DNA from: Gautieria morchelliformis
Lineage: Eukaryota; Basidiomycota; Agaricomycetes; Gomphales; Gomphaceae
DNA: 64,000 nucleotides
Direction: 5' to 3'
NCBI GenBank assembly: GCA_015179125.1
Contig: WHVA01000004.1
Location: 186,001 to 250,000 of the forward strand
In this document: in pieces, positions 11,573 to 23,463 of the stretch
Layout of the letters: the number at the start of each line of letters is the position of its first letter
Numbering within the stretch: position 1 is the stretch's first letter
The notes under the pieces: model-generated
What the model saw: only the letters and a program-made list of their open reading frames with translations
Databases searched by the model: none
Told to the model about the DNA's origin: nothing
Translations under genes and position numbers: made by a program

Positions 11573-12320
11573 GCCTGGATGGAGCCCAACATCGCATTAA
11601 AATGAGTTAAACTGAGAGTGCAGCGTACCTGATCATGACGCACACTCATATTCCTGTCGCACGTGTAGCATACCGTATATTTATACTCCATGCGAGCGCC
11701 GTACAGTCTATGCGCACGAGTATACGCAGATGTGCCAGCAAAAGCTCTAGGCTCAGCACCATGCTTCACTCTAAATTTTGATCGAGTGGCTGACAAGTAT
11801 CCTTTTACGCTCGTATTATTAGTTGCTTGGAATGAGCCGAATTGGGATGTGGATAAATTCAATCACCGGTAACACTGAACACTGATGTGTTCGAATATGG
11901 AAAATGGATTAATTGTGATGGAATAAAATAGAGGGCGGGACATTTCTACTTCTGAATACGCTGCAACAGCTTTGACACAGACTGACCTAGAATATTGGCT
12001 CTTGTGAGATGTTCTACAGATGTCACGAACAAGATAGATTACCTGAGCCTCCAAGAAGTCGCCACTCATATGACTTATTCCGTCGCCGTCGCGTCACCCG
12101 TTCGCGGCCGCGAGATAGGACTGTGTATTGACAACAAATGGCATCAACTACGATTTGCATCACCACATATTCCCCACTCACGTCTCTCTCTGTCAGAAAT
12201 TCGAGGTATGCCAGGGCAACTGGAAACACACTCCTCCATGTCATTGAAATGCACACTAGCTGGGATTTTGACATGTTCAATAAATCCTTCTTCTTCAGAG
12301 CAACATAGAGCAACTTACAT
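11573..12320 (-). repeat. Flanking ORF-fragment segment of the unit (U1)
   Basis: Minus-strand copy of 56950-57661. Two fragments are shared: one beginning MNLSTSQFGSF (11530-11862 frame) and one with ALAYLEFLTERDVSGEY (12023-12313 frame). Neither is recognised. The U7 copy is the longer and better version; see 56758-57661. Confidence 0.6.
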
Positions 12321-12722
12321 CAACCTACCTTTCTAATTTATTGCAGCACTTGGAAATTGGTTGCCATAGGAGATGTGGCTATATGCTCAATCTGGTCAAC
12401 CCATACTATGAAAAAAACACTAGATACATATATATTCTGTGCCATTTTGAATTTGACTTTGTCCATATTTTATTATTACTTGTGTGCAGATTCAAGAATT
12501 GCATCCTGAGGAGTATGCAGGGATGGCCTCAGGAGACGAACTGCATGCAGTGCATGCAGGTATGCATGCCTGGGATCCTGATCTGGTGTGAAATACACAC
12601 TTAGTTATGTTAATTTGTAAACACTATGAAACAGCATACCACTTTGTATTGGAATCATGGCTATGATGCATTAGCTTGGATGCTGTCATTAAGCCTCTGC
12701 CATTCTCCCAGATCCTACTGAA
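12321..12722. repeat. Segment shared with 23518-23830, then 3' flank of U2
   Basis: 12290-12610 matches 23518-23830 in the same orientation, including the GCAGATTCAAGAATTGCATC segment and a small TGCATGCA-rich palindromic patch near 12540-12570. From about 12640 the sequence is the inverted 3' flank of DUF6533 copy B. No gene is recognised. Confidence 0.6.
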
Positions 12723-14520
12723 CCATTAACCAGTGCCTGAAAGAGACACTAACTGCTCACCAGAGGCAATCTGCCCAGCCATTTCTACATCTCCAGGACA
12801 TCCAGTTGTGCAAGGAAACTCATCCAACTCTATCCCAGCTGACCCAGCCTCTTCAGGTGACTGCTGGCCTTCCTTATCAGCCACATTGTCCTCCAAATTA
12901 TCAGCATTAAAATCCTCCCGGCTCAAGTGAGGGTTCCCAAATTCAGCCACTATAGCATTGTGAACACTTTGTCGGGCTGCATGGAAGCTGGAGAATGAAA
13001 GAGAGGGTAATGAGGGGCTGTTAAGTCGGCTGTGTCTATCTTTGAGAGTTAGATGGAACCGGCAGATGATAATTACTGATAAGCTGGTTATGCTCTGTTA
13101 GTACAATCATGTCTTTCTTCTTAAATTGGTGGAAAGTACCTGTTCTGAAGGTAGTCTAAGATGGGTTGAAGGCTTGGCTTTATGCCATAGAGCAGCTGAG
13201 GTTAGCCATTCTTTTATCATGATCAATGTACTACATACCCTCAATACCTGAAATGTAAAAGAAGCCTGAGTAAGCCCTCAAAGCTCAATGGCTTTATAAG
13301 GAACAATACCTCAGTTATGACAGCATTAGGCAAAGTAATTGTAAGCACAAATCTAAATATGAATCAATGTATGCAATATCATAGGAATAATGTTCCATAC
13401 CCATATCTGACAAAGCCTTACCTGTAGATTAGTGATATGTTCATATATATAGGCAATATGTTGTATGCTCACCTTGGGAAACCACTAGACTAATGAGAGA
13501 TTTCTTATCCCAAATCTCACATTTCCACCAAGGCCCCAGGGTTTGAATTGAGCTCAGAATGGTTACTATCACAACTCCAGTGTCAAAAAGGATTACAGCA
13601 ACATTGTTCATGGTGTTCACTGTCGAAGGTAACCAGAGACAAATTGGACAAATACAGGTCCCTAAATATTACACCTGATGAATTTGTTAGTGTTAATCTG
13701 GGCAGAAAGTCCTAGTCAGGACTGACAAGGTTATTGTATTCAATTGTGAACTAGTGGGATTGCAGTTGTCCAAAACAGACACATACTATATGCAGTGAAA
13801 ATTTATGCTATTAATACAAAGTCTGCACAGGGACATACCACTTGACTGATCATAGCACCAAGCATAAGCAGCCCGAGGACACCCAAAACTCTTTGATTCT
13901 GAAGGGAAATAGCATAGGTGCGAGCTAGCAGAAGGCCTAGATAATAAAATGTGTTGATCCTTCTACCTGAGAAATATATGGGTATAATCACTCACCCTGT
14001 ATATCAATCAGACAATGAAGTCCTACAACATCAACTAAGTGGGTTAGAGTATTACATTTCCTTTGAATACATGAGCCTCTAGGTTGCTTCATCATAAAGA
14101 ATGCAAGTCATACTAGATACTCATTTCAGTCAGTAAGGGTGTTACACATGAGAGCATTGTCATAATATACCTCAGCGGACACATTAGATAAATCAACATA
14201 TATGGCAACAGGAAAAACAGCCAAGGTCAGGTAACGAGTGAGTAAATAGAGAACGGTGCCGATTTTGACGGTCTTGCACCAAATATGCTTGATCTCAGAT
14301 GGCAGCATGAGAAAAGTGTCGTAGATGAGCCGTGCTGTATAACAAGCTATGGATATCGTGGAATTAGATAGGGGATACGTATGCATACCAAGGGCTGCGA
14401 CGATGGTAGAGTTGACCGCAAAGCTAGTTCAGGTAAGTTCTTCTGCATCTCACTCAGTGTGGTAAGGACGTACATGTCAGATAGTACCTGGATTTCAGCC
14501 AAGGGGTTCGCCTGAGACAT
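12723..14520 (-). CDS. DUF6533-type membrane protein, copy B (U2)
   Basis: Best-preserved splice sites for the central exons. ATG at 14520 (MSQANPLAEIQVLSD), then FAVNSTIVAALACYTARLIYDTF and IKHIWCKTVKIGTVLYLLTRY (14126-14420), which is the DUF6533 core; RRINTFYYLGLLLARTYAISLQNQR (about 13860-13975); the DTGVVIVTILSSIQ segment (about 13545-13600); and the acidic tail (12726-12950). The phases of the exons from ATG to the second membrane block join correctly. The next exon carries an extra base relative to copies E and G, so the C-terminal half may be out of frame. A TATATATA box lies 87 bp upstream at 14607-14614. The gene is divergent from the GC-rich gene at 15456-17090. Function unknown; the family is typically multi-pass. 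Confidence 0.6.
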
Positions 14521-15455
14521 GATATAAGAAAGAAAATATGGGATGCAGATGAGGGAATAAGTTATGCGTAGCGATGTGGGGATGGAGTTGCAGATCGCGC
14601 AAGGTGTATATATACGATTCTCGCCATGGTTGCTGCCAGGCCAACAGACATTCACAGCATTCTATCTCAGTGCCGAAGCACGGCTCAATTTGCCTGGGCG
14701 GAATGGTCTCCCAAGACCCATTCAAACTTGTCATGTAAGCACACTTCGAACTCGTTGACGACTCATAGTGCAGTGTCAGCGTAAAACCACACGACAACCA
14801 ACTGCGACACAGCTCACTGATGTGAATTAAAATGATACATCTCTAGTGTGTTACTTATGAAGATGGGAACACGAGGAAGCGAGATGATATGAGAGATCTA
14901 GGCTGTCCAGCTCATTGCCCAGAGTTTGCACGTGGCTATATTTCTATAGCGATGCTGGATGATCTCGGAAGGGGTGTCAGTTCATGTCAATGTTGCTGGA
15001 TATATCGACACGAGAAATTGCTCATTTGGGGGCATGTTCTTCACGACTAGGTGAGCAGTCGTATGAAGAGACCTCGAATTTCGTCATGGTGCACAACGAC
15101 ATGGTAACCGCCATATTGCGCATTCGGTGTATCGGGTGTGACGGTGATGTAGAGCTGTGCTCGGTGGCCAGGAAAGCCCAGGAAGCTATGCGACGTGTCT
15201 GCTGTTTTATTTAATATGCTATTATTAGAATGACAACAGTGCGACCTAGCAAGAATAACGGTATTGGACGTCCGACAGTTTTTGCAGTCATTCGATAATC
15301 AGATCAGAACAAATGGTACCTGTTGTGATCAAATCATGTCAGCTGGCGTGGAAGACCGGTAACTGGTTGGCTCCAGAGTTAAATATAAGCAACATCCACA
15401 CCTACAGCACATCCCCATCGAATTTCATAAAACTTGTTGACCGGAAGGAAGAAGA
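14521..15455. promoter_or_regulatory. Shared upstream region between divergent genes (U2), with TATA box
   Basis: About 900 bp between the DUF6533 start and the GC-rich gene. TATATATA at 14607-14614 is 87 bp upstream of the DUF6533 ATG. The same layout recurs in U3, U5, U6 and U7 with 80-87 bp spacing. Another conserved block, around CGACATGG and GACGGTGATGTAGAGC (about 15080-15160), is kept in all units and has no convincing frame, so it may be regulatory or an untranslated exon. Confidence 0.5.
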
Positions 15456-17090
15456 GTGCGGTCATCAAGAATACACCAAACAAAGACAAACATGCACACC
15501 AGTTACAATGAGCGCAATGACACAGACACAGACACGGACACAACCAACAAGCCCTCAAGTCGTTATCGCCGTTGCATGGCCTGCACATGTCGTCCTTCTA
15601 CTGCCTCGTCTTTCTCGGCATTAACACGCATTTTACCAGTCCACTCCAAACGCCAGTTCACCTCCCCTCCCATAACACTAACAGCCTCCCCTCCCAGGCT
15701 TCTTATTACCTACCCTCCTCTGCAGCGCACGGAAAAGAACTCCTCATTATGTTTCCGGCGTGTCTGCCAGTGGTGGGGTGTGTGTGTATGTGCCAGGTGT
15801 AGAAAAGGCCAGCAAGAGGAACGAGCGGAGTGTATGGTATTTCCCTTTGCATACAAACTGCCCGACCACCCTGGATGACGCGTTTACTGCCTTCTGCGCC
15901 ACGTCTTGCCATCCATCCATTCGCCAGCATGACCCAGACCCAGACACAAACACGGACCCTGGAGACGCGGATGGTACGTCCTGTTGCCTAGTCCCTCATG
16001 TCGCTTACCGAGGGCCACTCGCTGCTCCCTAGACTCCACCCTGCCGCCCCTCACGTCATGTACCGCGCTCCCACTCCGCGGCAAGCCCTTCCTGCACGAC
16101 CCGCACGCCCACCGCGACACAGGGGGCTTCCCCGTGGAGGACGCGCGCTACCCGTGCGAGGCGTATGCGCGGGGCGAGCTCGAGAAGAATCGGCACCTGG
16201 GACGTGAGCGCGGCCGCGGCGCGCGGTTCGGCGTACGTTTTTCAGCGACTGGGGCGGAGAAGAGGGCTCGCGCCCACTCAAAAGCGGGCGCCACGTGTGA
16301 TGACAGCGACCACCCCCAGACGGCGGGAGTACTTCAAGGCGGCTCCCGCGCGGGAGTTCAGACCCACAGCCGAACTCCAGTTTCATGTCAGCAGGGAGCG
16401 CGTGCGCGCGATTGGCGCGGCGAGGTCTGGGGACGAGCCTCTGCGAAGCGACGCAAGGGGCTGGGGCTGTGGCTGGAGAGCCCGGCCGACGTCGATGTCT
16501 CTTGGCGACGCTGTGTATCTCGCATGGGGGCCGCGTACGCGACGCACGTGAGCACGTGCGCGTGTCATCCCCCACATCCACGCACCCCCGCACACACAAG
16601 CCGCCGCCGCCCGCAACGACTACAGCCGCACCCGCAGCGCCACACACCCCCCGCAACCCCGTTACCACCACTGCTGCCGCCACCGCACCCTTACCCGCCC
16701 CCTTACCCACACCGGCCCCCTTCCTAGAGCCCCCCAAACCCCGCCGCCGCCACACCGGTAAATCCACGAGCCGCGTCTTCGTGCACCCGCCCACCACCCC
16801 ACTCGGGAATGGGCACGGGAAAGCGGACCCGCGCCCAACGCGTACCCCGCGCACCTGCTCCCGCCCGCACGCGCACGCCTACGTGGGCTCGCTGCACTCC
16901 CCGCGCCCGCATGCACACCGTGACCCGCCGCAGCACTTGATCCCTAACGCTAATGCAAACACCATACATCGCTCGCCTGCCCCGCGGGCTGTTACGGTGA
17001 TGGGTCCTGGCGTGTGTCCTGGTGTGGGTCTTGGGGCTGGTGCGGGGGTGCCGAGGCCGATTTTGGTTCCTGTGTGGTGGCATTAGCCAC
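15456..17090 (+). CDS. GC-rich Pro/His-rich hypothetical gene, copy B (U2)
   Basis: Not recognised. Six homologous copies allow the likely coding frame to be guessed: blocks like PHDPHAHRDTGGFPVEDAR and EACARGELEKNRHLERERGR (here about 16090-16215), a second block RREYFKAAPAREFRP followed by ERVRAIGAA (about 16318-16420), then a long Pro/His-rich region with VFVHPPTTPLGNG (about 16775-16815) and HAHAYVGSLHSPRPHAHRDPP (about 16870-16935). In this copy the blocks lie in different frames, so introns or frameshifts must be assumed and exact exon ends are unknown. Both strands are open over long stretches because of the high GC, which makes shadow frames common. It is transcribed away from the DUF6533 gene. 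Confidence 0.4.
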
Positions 17091-17560
17091 TGAGGAGGCG
17101 TGGTATGTGTGGGCCTATGCGTATGAGGTGTGAGGTGTGAGGCGCAGCAACTTGAAAGCATCGGAAGCGCATGTGATGTTGGATACGTGCACCGGCCCGG
17201 GGGTCGTCGGTATTCGTTTCAGGTGGGGAGGGGAGGTACGTGCCGCCGTCGCGGCTCGACTAGACCACCGGTATAGACTGGAGTGGGGGTGGTGCCGGGG
17301 TGTCGGGGGAGTGTATCGAGTATCGTGTACTGCTAAATACGCTAGGTGCGAGACATCTGTTAATATCTGCTAACATTAGGTGCGAGACCGAGACAACAGT
17401 TCTGCGTTAGCGAAGCCCGCTGAGACGTTATCGAAAGACAAAGGATGGTAACAAGTAATGTTATTGTTGACCGTTACGATCCTTTGCCTTTCGCTTTTGC
17501 TCTTGAATTCAAGTTGTCCTACTAATTCAGATGAATAAGTGTAGTAGTTCCGAGGCAGAG
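17091..17560 (-). mobile_element. LINE 3' end fragment in antisense (U2)
   Basis: Homologous to 40250-40680, where it directly follows the stop of a LINE RNase H domain. Only the last few codons (around 17530-17560) and the 3' UTR are kept. It carries the conserved hairpin listed separately. It is part of the duplicated unit, since equivalent pieces lie at the same place in U5, U6 and U7. Confidence 0.65.
17433..17492. other. Conserved 14-bp stem hairpin in LINE 3' UTR (U2)
   Basis: Arms GAAAGACAAAGGAT (17433-17446) and ATCCTTTGCCTTTC (17479-17492), one mismatch, plus an inner GTAAC/GTTAC pair (17448-17452 and 17473-17477). The same structure occurs at 40568-40625 and 55150-55206. Confidence 0.75.
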
Positions 17561-18469
17561 TCTGTAGGTCAGTTTATCTTGTCGGATCCCACCGCCACCG
17601 CCACATCTCGATTCGGAATGATCTCCCAGCGCGAGTCCCTGACCCTGGCCGACGCGATTCGAGCTCCTGACTCGGATCAGGCACCAGACTCAGCGACGGA
17701 GCCTGATTTATTTATGGACTAGGACGACACAGCGGGCCGTAATTGGAACCGTCGTGCAATCATGCGCAGTGCGCACTGGCAGTGATGATGCACTGACATC
17801 CGTGATGCGTCTGGATATTAGGCGCTTGCCAAGGCCAACATCATAGACGCCGAGTTAATTGAACTGTGGGGATGAAAATTACATAAGATGACTCTGCGAG
17901 CGCACGTGGCGCCATAGAGTAAGTACCTGTACCCCGTGGAAATTTACGGCTGCGGCGGTAAATCCGGTAAATCTCGTCGGACCCACCTTTTTGGTGGGGT
18001 GCTTCGATGAAGAAAAATCTTCCCCTGCCCTGCGCTTGTACCAGCACAGACCGCGCACCGACCAGGCGGCTAATAATAAACTCCGCTTACGCGTACCCTC
18101 GGATCAAAGTGCCGCTGCCCGCCGGCTGCCATAGCAATGACTTCTTTACTAGCCATTCTGGGCATTCTTGTGGCCTGATTTGGACGCTCGATTCAATTCC
18201 CTTTGGAAGTATATCTCTGTCAATTTACATAAAGATACGAGCTACTTCGACAGAACCATCCTTCAGTATGTATATCGTCGACTCGGACTGTGGGGCAATG
18301 TCGCTTAATTCTGGTACTCTACTCAGCCTCAGCCTCAGGTCGTGCTTGCAGCGTAGGGTAGGGTATAGGCCTCTCCCCTAGAGATGCCACCGTGAAAATA
18401 ACGGATATTTTACGGAGCCTGCAGGAACGTGTGGACCGCCCCCCCATGGCACGCGTCACATTCTCACTT
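17561..18469. other. AT-rich unit tail and unassigned sequence
   Basis: 17580-17900 is the tail of the unit, shared with 55340-55700 and partly with 62800-63010. It contains short GATTC/GACTCGGATCAGG motifs and no gene. 17930-18469 shows no recognised gene; short frames on both strands lack any family motif. Confidence 0.5.
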
Positions 18470-18770
18470 CCCGTTGAGGTACGCTCCCTTCACGTCGATC
18501 TGTCGAAGTTCTAAGTCATACTTGCAGGCGAGTGCAAGGATGAGTTGGATTGAGGTTAGTCTGATTGTTGGTGAGTAGGTTTCTTGGTAATCGACTCCTG
18601 GAACTTGTGATTACCCCTGTGCGACGAACCGGGACTTGAATCTGTCGACTTCTCCTGTGTTGTCCCTTCTTACTCGAAATGTCCACCTGCTCCCCACCAC
18701 GTTCTCCCCCTCTGGCTTCTCCACTAGGTTCCACGTGCAGTATCGTGACACACGATACACGACTCGTACA
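18470..18770 (-). pseudogene. Copia reverse transcriptase fragment
   Basis: Conceptual minus-strand translation gives the start of a Ty1/Copia RT domain: TWNLVEKPEGENVVGSRW, TFRVRRDNTGEVDRFKSRFV, a stop after AQG, SQVPGVDYQETYSPTIRLTS and LELRQIDVKGAYLNG. It has lost the first catalytic block beyond KGAYLNG and breaks off at about 18470. At the other end it abuts the truncated LINE tail of U3. It could come from the same Copia family as 6700-8410, which lacks RT. Confidence 0.88.
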
Positions 18771-18960
18771 CGGTCCACACTCCCACCACCCATACCCCCC
18801 TCCCTACAGTCTATGGTCTAGCCAAGCCGCCGCGGCGCAGGTCGGAACCACGCCTGCTCCCCTCCTGAATCCAATACGGAGGACCCCCGCGCCCGGGGCA
18901 TGTACCCCGTATCACATCATGATAACGCTCCCGTTGCTCTTGCTTTGCACATACCTCAAC
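18771..18960 (+). mobile_element. Truncated LINE 3' end fragment (U3)
   Basis: Inverted copy of part of the LINE 3' UTR (compare 40270-40460), with the ACACGATACACGA-type repeats and a GCCGCGGCG stretch. The hairpin part and RNase H tail are missing, replaced by Copia sequence. Confidence 0.5.
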
Positions 18961-20559
18961 CTCATACCCACACACCCACGCATCCCACGCACCCAAGCCT
19001 TAATAAATGCGCCTAATGCCACCGCACTAGTACCAGACTCGTCACCCCCACACCAGTACCCACCCCAGGACCGGTGACCATGACAGGCCTTGGTGCAGGC
19101 GTCGCGATGGAGGGGAGCTTGTTTGAGCTGTGGTTCGGGTTCGTGTGTGTGAGGGTGGGGAGGAGGCGACCCCGCGAGCGGGTAGGCGTGGGCGTGAGCG
19201 TGGGCTAGCGCGGGAGGAGCATGAGCGAGTGGGGTGGGGTACGCGTTGGGCACCGGCGCGGGTCCGTTCCCGTTCCCGTTCCTAGGAGGCGTGCGGGGCG
19301 GGATCACGAAGACGCGTTTCGTGTATTTGCACGCGGGTCGGCGGGGGGGTTGGGGGGGGGGGGGGGGGGCTCTGGGAGGGAGGGGGCGGACAGGTAGGGT
19401 GCAAGGGTGCGGCGGCGGTAAGGGGGTTTGCGGGGCCTGTGTGGCGCTGCGGGTGCGCCTGTAGTTGCTGAGGGCGGGGGCGGGATGTGTGTGCGGGGGT
19501 GCGGGGATGTGCCATGCGCCAGCATGGCCCTGGTCCACCGCGGCGACCAGGGGAGCGACGCGAACATGTGTTCACATGCGTCGCGCACGCGGACCCTAGG
19601 TGAGAGGCGCAGCGACGCATCGACGTCGGCCGCGCTCTCCAGCTCAAGCCCCAGCCCCAGCCACAGCCCACTGCCCCGCTTCGCGGGGGGCTCTTCCCGG
19701 GCCCTGCCACGCCAATGGCGCGCACGGGCTCCCCGCCGACATGAAATTCGCTCTCGGCCGCGCCGCTGAACTCCCACGCTGGCGCCGTCATGAAGTACTC
19801 CCGCCGTCTGGGGGCGTCGGTGTCGTGGCGCGGCCGCCCGCATTTGAGCACGTGCGGCGCGCCCGTCCCCGCCGTCGAAAAAGGCACGCTACTGCACACC
19901 AAACCATGCATAGCGGCCGCGCTCGAGCGCGATCCGCCTATTCTTCTCAAGTTCTCCCAGGGCCCCGTCCTCCACGGCGAAGCCCCTCGCGTCCCGGTGG
20001 GCGTGCGGGTCGTGCGGGAAGGAGCCGCCGCAGGGGAACAAGTTGGGAAGAGCTTCAAGAGCTCGTGCCCTGTGGGCGAGGGCTGGCAGTGTCCGCCGCG
20101 GGGTGGGAGATCGGTGCGGGACGTGAGGGGCGGGAGGGTGGAGTCTAGGGAGCAGCGAGTGGCGTTCGGTAAGAGGGACTAGGCAACGGGACGTACCATC
20201 TGCGTCTCCAGGGTCGCTGTTCGTGTCTGCTGGTGGATGGATGGATGGCGAGACGTGGTGGAGAAGGCAGTAAACGCGTCATTCAGGATCGACGGCCTGT
20301 TTATATACAAAGGGAAATACCGTGCACTCCGCTCGTTCCTCTTGCTGGCCTTTTCTATACCCGGCACATACACACACCCCACCACTGGCAGACACGCTGG
20401 AAACCCAATGAGAAGTTCATGTCCGTGCGCTGGAGAGGACGGTGGGTGATAAGAAGCCTGGGAGGGGAGGTGAACTGGGGTTTGGAGTGGACGGGTAAAA
20501 CGCGTGGTGATGCTGTGAAAGATGAGGGAGTAGAGGGATGACATGTGCGTACCATGCAA
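18961..20559 (-). CDS. GC-rich Pro/His-rich hypothetical gene, copy C (U3)
   Basis: Inverted homologue of 15456-17090. In the 19282-20058 frame several blocks are joined: SRTTRTPTGTRGASPWRTG, an insertion around GGSRSSAAAMHGLV, RREYFMTAPAWEFSGAAESE, FHVGGEPVRAIGVAGPG, then a long Pro/His/Arg-rich C-terminus. In the 18912-19538 frame the end VFVIPPRTPPRNGNGNGPAP and HAHAHAYPLAGSPPPHP is seen. An N-terminal piece lies at 20179-20559 (MHGTHMSSLYSLIFHSITTR). The gene is not recognised; the frame choice rests on comparison between copies. A run of about 18 G near 19350-19370 is a likely frameshift site. Confidence 0.4.
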
Positions 20560-21636
20560 CGGCGATGACGACGTCAGGGCTTGCTGTGTCCGGGTCCGTG
20601 GCTCGTAACTGCCGAGTCGGTCTGCATGTTTGCCTTTGTTTGGTGGGTTCCTGATCCGCGCACGCTTCGCTCGGGATTATCAGATTTAACTCTGGAGCCA
20701 ACCAGTTACCAAGGGAACTGACATGCTTCACGACAGCTACACATTTTTCTGGTCTGAATTAAAAACTGCGAGACGTCCAATACCGTTTGTTCTCGCTAGG
20801 TGGCACTGTCGTCATTCTAATAATAGCATGCTGGATAAAACAACAAACACGTTGCAGATCACCTGGGCTTTCCCGGGCCACCCGGGCACACCTCTACATC
20901 ACCGTCACAGCGGGTACACTGAGTGCACGAGATCGTGGTTACCATGTCGTTGTGCCTCATGTCGAAATTCGAGGTCTCTTGATATGACCTCTTCCCACGT
21001 CAGGAAATGCCGCCAAAATGAGAAATTTCCCGTCTCGCTATATCCAGCAACATTGACACAAGCCAGCACGCCTGCAGAGATCATCCAACGTCGCTTTAGA
21101 ATCACAGACACATGCAAACTCTGGCGGTTGAGGTGGGATCTCCCGATCATCTGCCTTCCTCGTGTTCCCTTCTTTTCAAGTAATACCCCGGACCTGCTTC
21201 ATCTTAATAGCCATCAGTGAGCTTAGTCGCAGTTGATTTTCATGTGTCGTTATGCTGACACCGCACTTGCAGTCGTCAGAGTGCCAGGTGCGCTTACATG
21301 ATGTCAAGATTTATATGCATTTTCTAGACCATTCGGCGTATATAATAATTAGTTCCTGGAAAGAAGCCAAGGCTCAATTACTCGTCTGAGCGGATCACTG
21401 TATCTGATGCTTCGACCTTGTATTAATTCTTTTTACATGACGTTCTTCTATCAGACCCACCCACCTTGCAAATTGCGCCATGCTTCGCACTGATGGGGTG
21501 TTGTGAATATCGGTTGACCTGGCAGCACCCCCGGCCAGAAGCTTATATATGCACCTTGCGCGAGCTGCTACTCCAACCCCACATCGCTACGCAAAGCTTA
21601 GTCCATCGTCTATATTTCAGCTTTTCTTCATATATC
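20560..21636. promoter_or_regulatory. Shared upstream region (U3) with TATA box
   Basis: Inverted equivalent of 14521-15455. TATATAT at 21544-21550 is 87 bp upstream of the DUF6533 ATG at 21637. No gene seen. Confidence 0.5.
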
Positions 21637-23463
21637 ATGTCTCAGGCGGACCCCTCGGCTGAAATCCAGGTGCTATCAGACACGTACGTACTTACCACAT
21701 TGAGTGGAATGCAGAAAAACCTACCTGAAGTAGCTTTGCGGTCAACTCTACCATTGTCGCAGCGCTTGGTAGCGTACATATCCCCTATCCAAGTCCACAA
21801 TTTCCATAGCTTGTTATACAGCACTGCTCTTCTACGACACTCTTCTCACACTGCCTTCTGAGATCAAGCACATTTGGTGCAAGACCGTCAAAATCGGCAC
21901 CATTCTCTATTTATCCGCTCGTTACCTGCCCATGGTTTTCATTGTTATTGAGACATATAGCAATTTATCTACTCTGTCCCTTGAGGTATATTATGGCAAT
22001 GCTCTCATGTATAACACCCTCACTGATTGGATTGAGTATCTAGTATGACTTGCATTCTTCATGAAGAAGCAACCTAGAGACTCATATATTCAAAGGAAAT
22101 GTAATACTCTAACTCACCTAGTTGATGCTTTAGCAGTTCTTGGTCTGATTGGTGTACAGGGTGAGTGATTATACCCATATATTTCTCAGCCAGAAGGATC
22201 AACACATTTTATTATCTAGGCCTTCTGCTAGCTTGCACCTATGCTATTTCCCTTCAGAATCAAAGAGTTTTGGGTGTTCTTGGGTTGCTTATTCTTGGTG
22301 CTATTATCAGTCAAGTGGTATGTCCTGTGCAGACTTTGTATGGATAGCATAACCTTATTTACTGCATATAGTATGAGGCTGTTTTGGACAACTGCAATCC
22401 ACTAGTTCACAATTGAATACAATAATCTTGTCAGTACTGACTAGGACTTTCTGGCTAGATTAACACTAACAAATTCATCAGGTGTAATATCTATGGACTT
22501 GTATTTGTCCAATTTGTCTCTGAATACCTTTGAAAGTGCTTACCATCACCAATGTTGCTGTAATCCTTTTTGACACTGGAGTTGTGATAATAACCATTCT
22601 GAGCTCAATTCAAACCCTGAGGCTTTGGTGGAAAGGTGACACTTGGGATAGAAATCTCTCATTAGTCTAGTGGTTTACCAAGGTGAGCGTCCAACATATT
22701 CTTATATATATGAACATATCACTAATCTAAAGTAAGGCTTTGTCAGATATGGGTGTGGAATATTATTCCTATGATATTGCATCTGTTAATTCATATTTAG
22801 ATTTGTGCTTACAATTAGTTTGGCCAATGCTGTCACAACTGAGGTAGTGTTACTTATAAAGACATTGAGCTTTGAGGACTTACTCAGTCTTCTTTTACAT
22901 TTCAGGTATTGAGGGTATGTAATACATTGATCATGATATAAAATGGCTAACTTCAGCTGCTTTATGGCATAAAGCCAAGCCTTCAAGCCATCTTAGGTGA
23001 CCTTCAGAACAGGTATCTTCTTACCAATTTAACAAGAAACACATGACTGTACTAACAGGGCATAACCAGCTTATCAGTAATTATCATCTGCCGGTTCCAT
23101 CTAACTCTGAAAGAGAGACACAGTCAACTTAACAGCCCCTCATTACCCTCTCTTTCATTCTCCAGCTTCCATGCAGCCGGACAAAGTGTTCACAATGCTA
23201 TAGTGGCTGAATTTGGGAACCCTCACTTGAGCCGAGATGATTTTAATGCTGAGAATTTGGAGGACAATGTGGCTGATCAGGAAGGCCAGCAGTCATCTGA
23301 ACAGGCTGGGTCAGCTGGGATAGAGTTGGATGAGTTTCCTAGCACAGCTGGATGTCCTGGAGATGTAGAACTGGCTGGGCAGATTGCCTCTGGTGAGCAG
23401 TTAGTGTCTCTTCAGGCACTGGTTAATGGTTCAGTAGGATCTGGAAGAATGGCAGAGGCTTAA
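21637..23463 (+). CDS. DUF6533-type membrane protein, copy C (U3)
   Basis: Exons inferred from GT-AG sites: 21637-21683 (MSQADPSAEIQVLSD), 21734-21768 (FAVNSTIVAAL), 21810-21985 (ACYTALLFYDTLLTLPSEIK, HIWCKTVKIGTILYLSARYL and on to SNLSTLSLE), 22070-22160 (QPRDSYIQRKCNTLTHLVDA and LAVLGLIGVQ) and 22190-22317 (RRINTFYYLGLLLACTYAIS and the next membrane stretch). These join in frame and match the DUF6533 layout, in which an IW-x-K core is followed by a membrane helix ending in an RxYA-like motif. Later exons carry TGVVIITILSSIQTLRLWWKG (about 22575-22640, with small indels) and the acidic cytosolic tail at 23203-23463. The function of the family is unknown. The C-terminal half may be damaged. 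Confidence 0.6.

Noticed and set aside
16051..16916. Long minus-strand Arg/Gly-rich frames over the GC-rich gene
   Set aside because: High GC removes stops on both strands; the plus-strand blocks are the ones conserved between copies.
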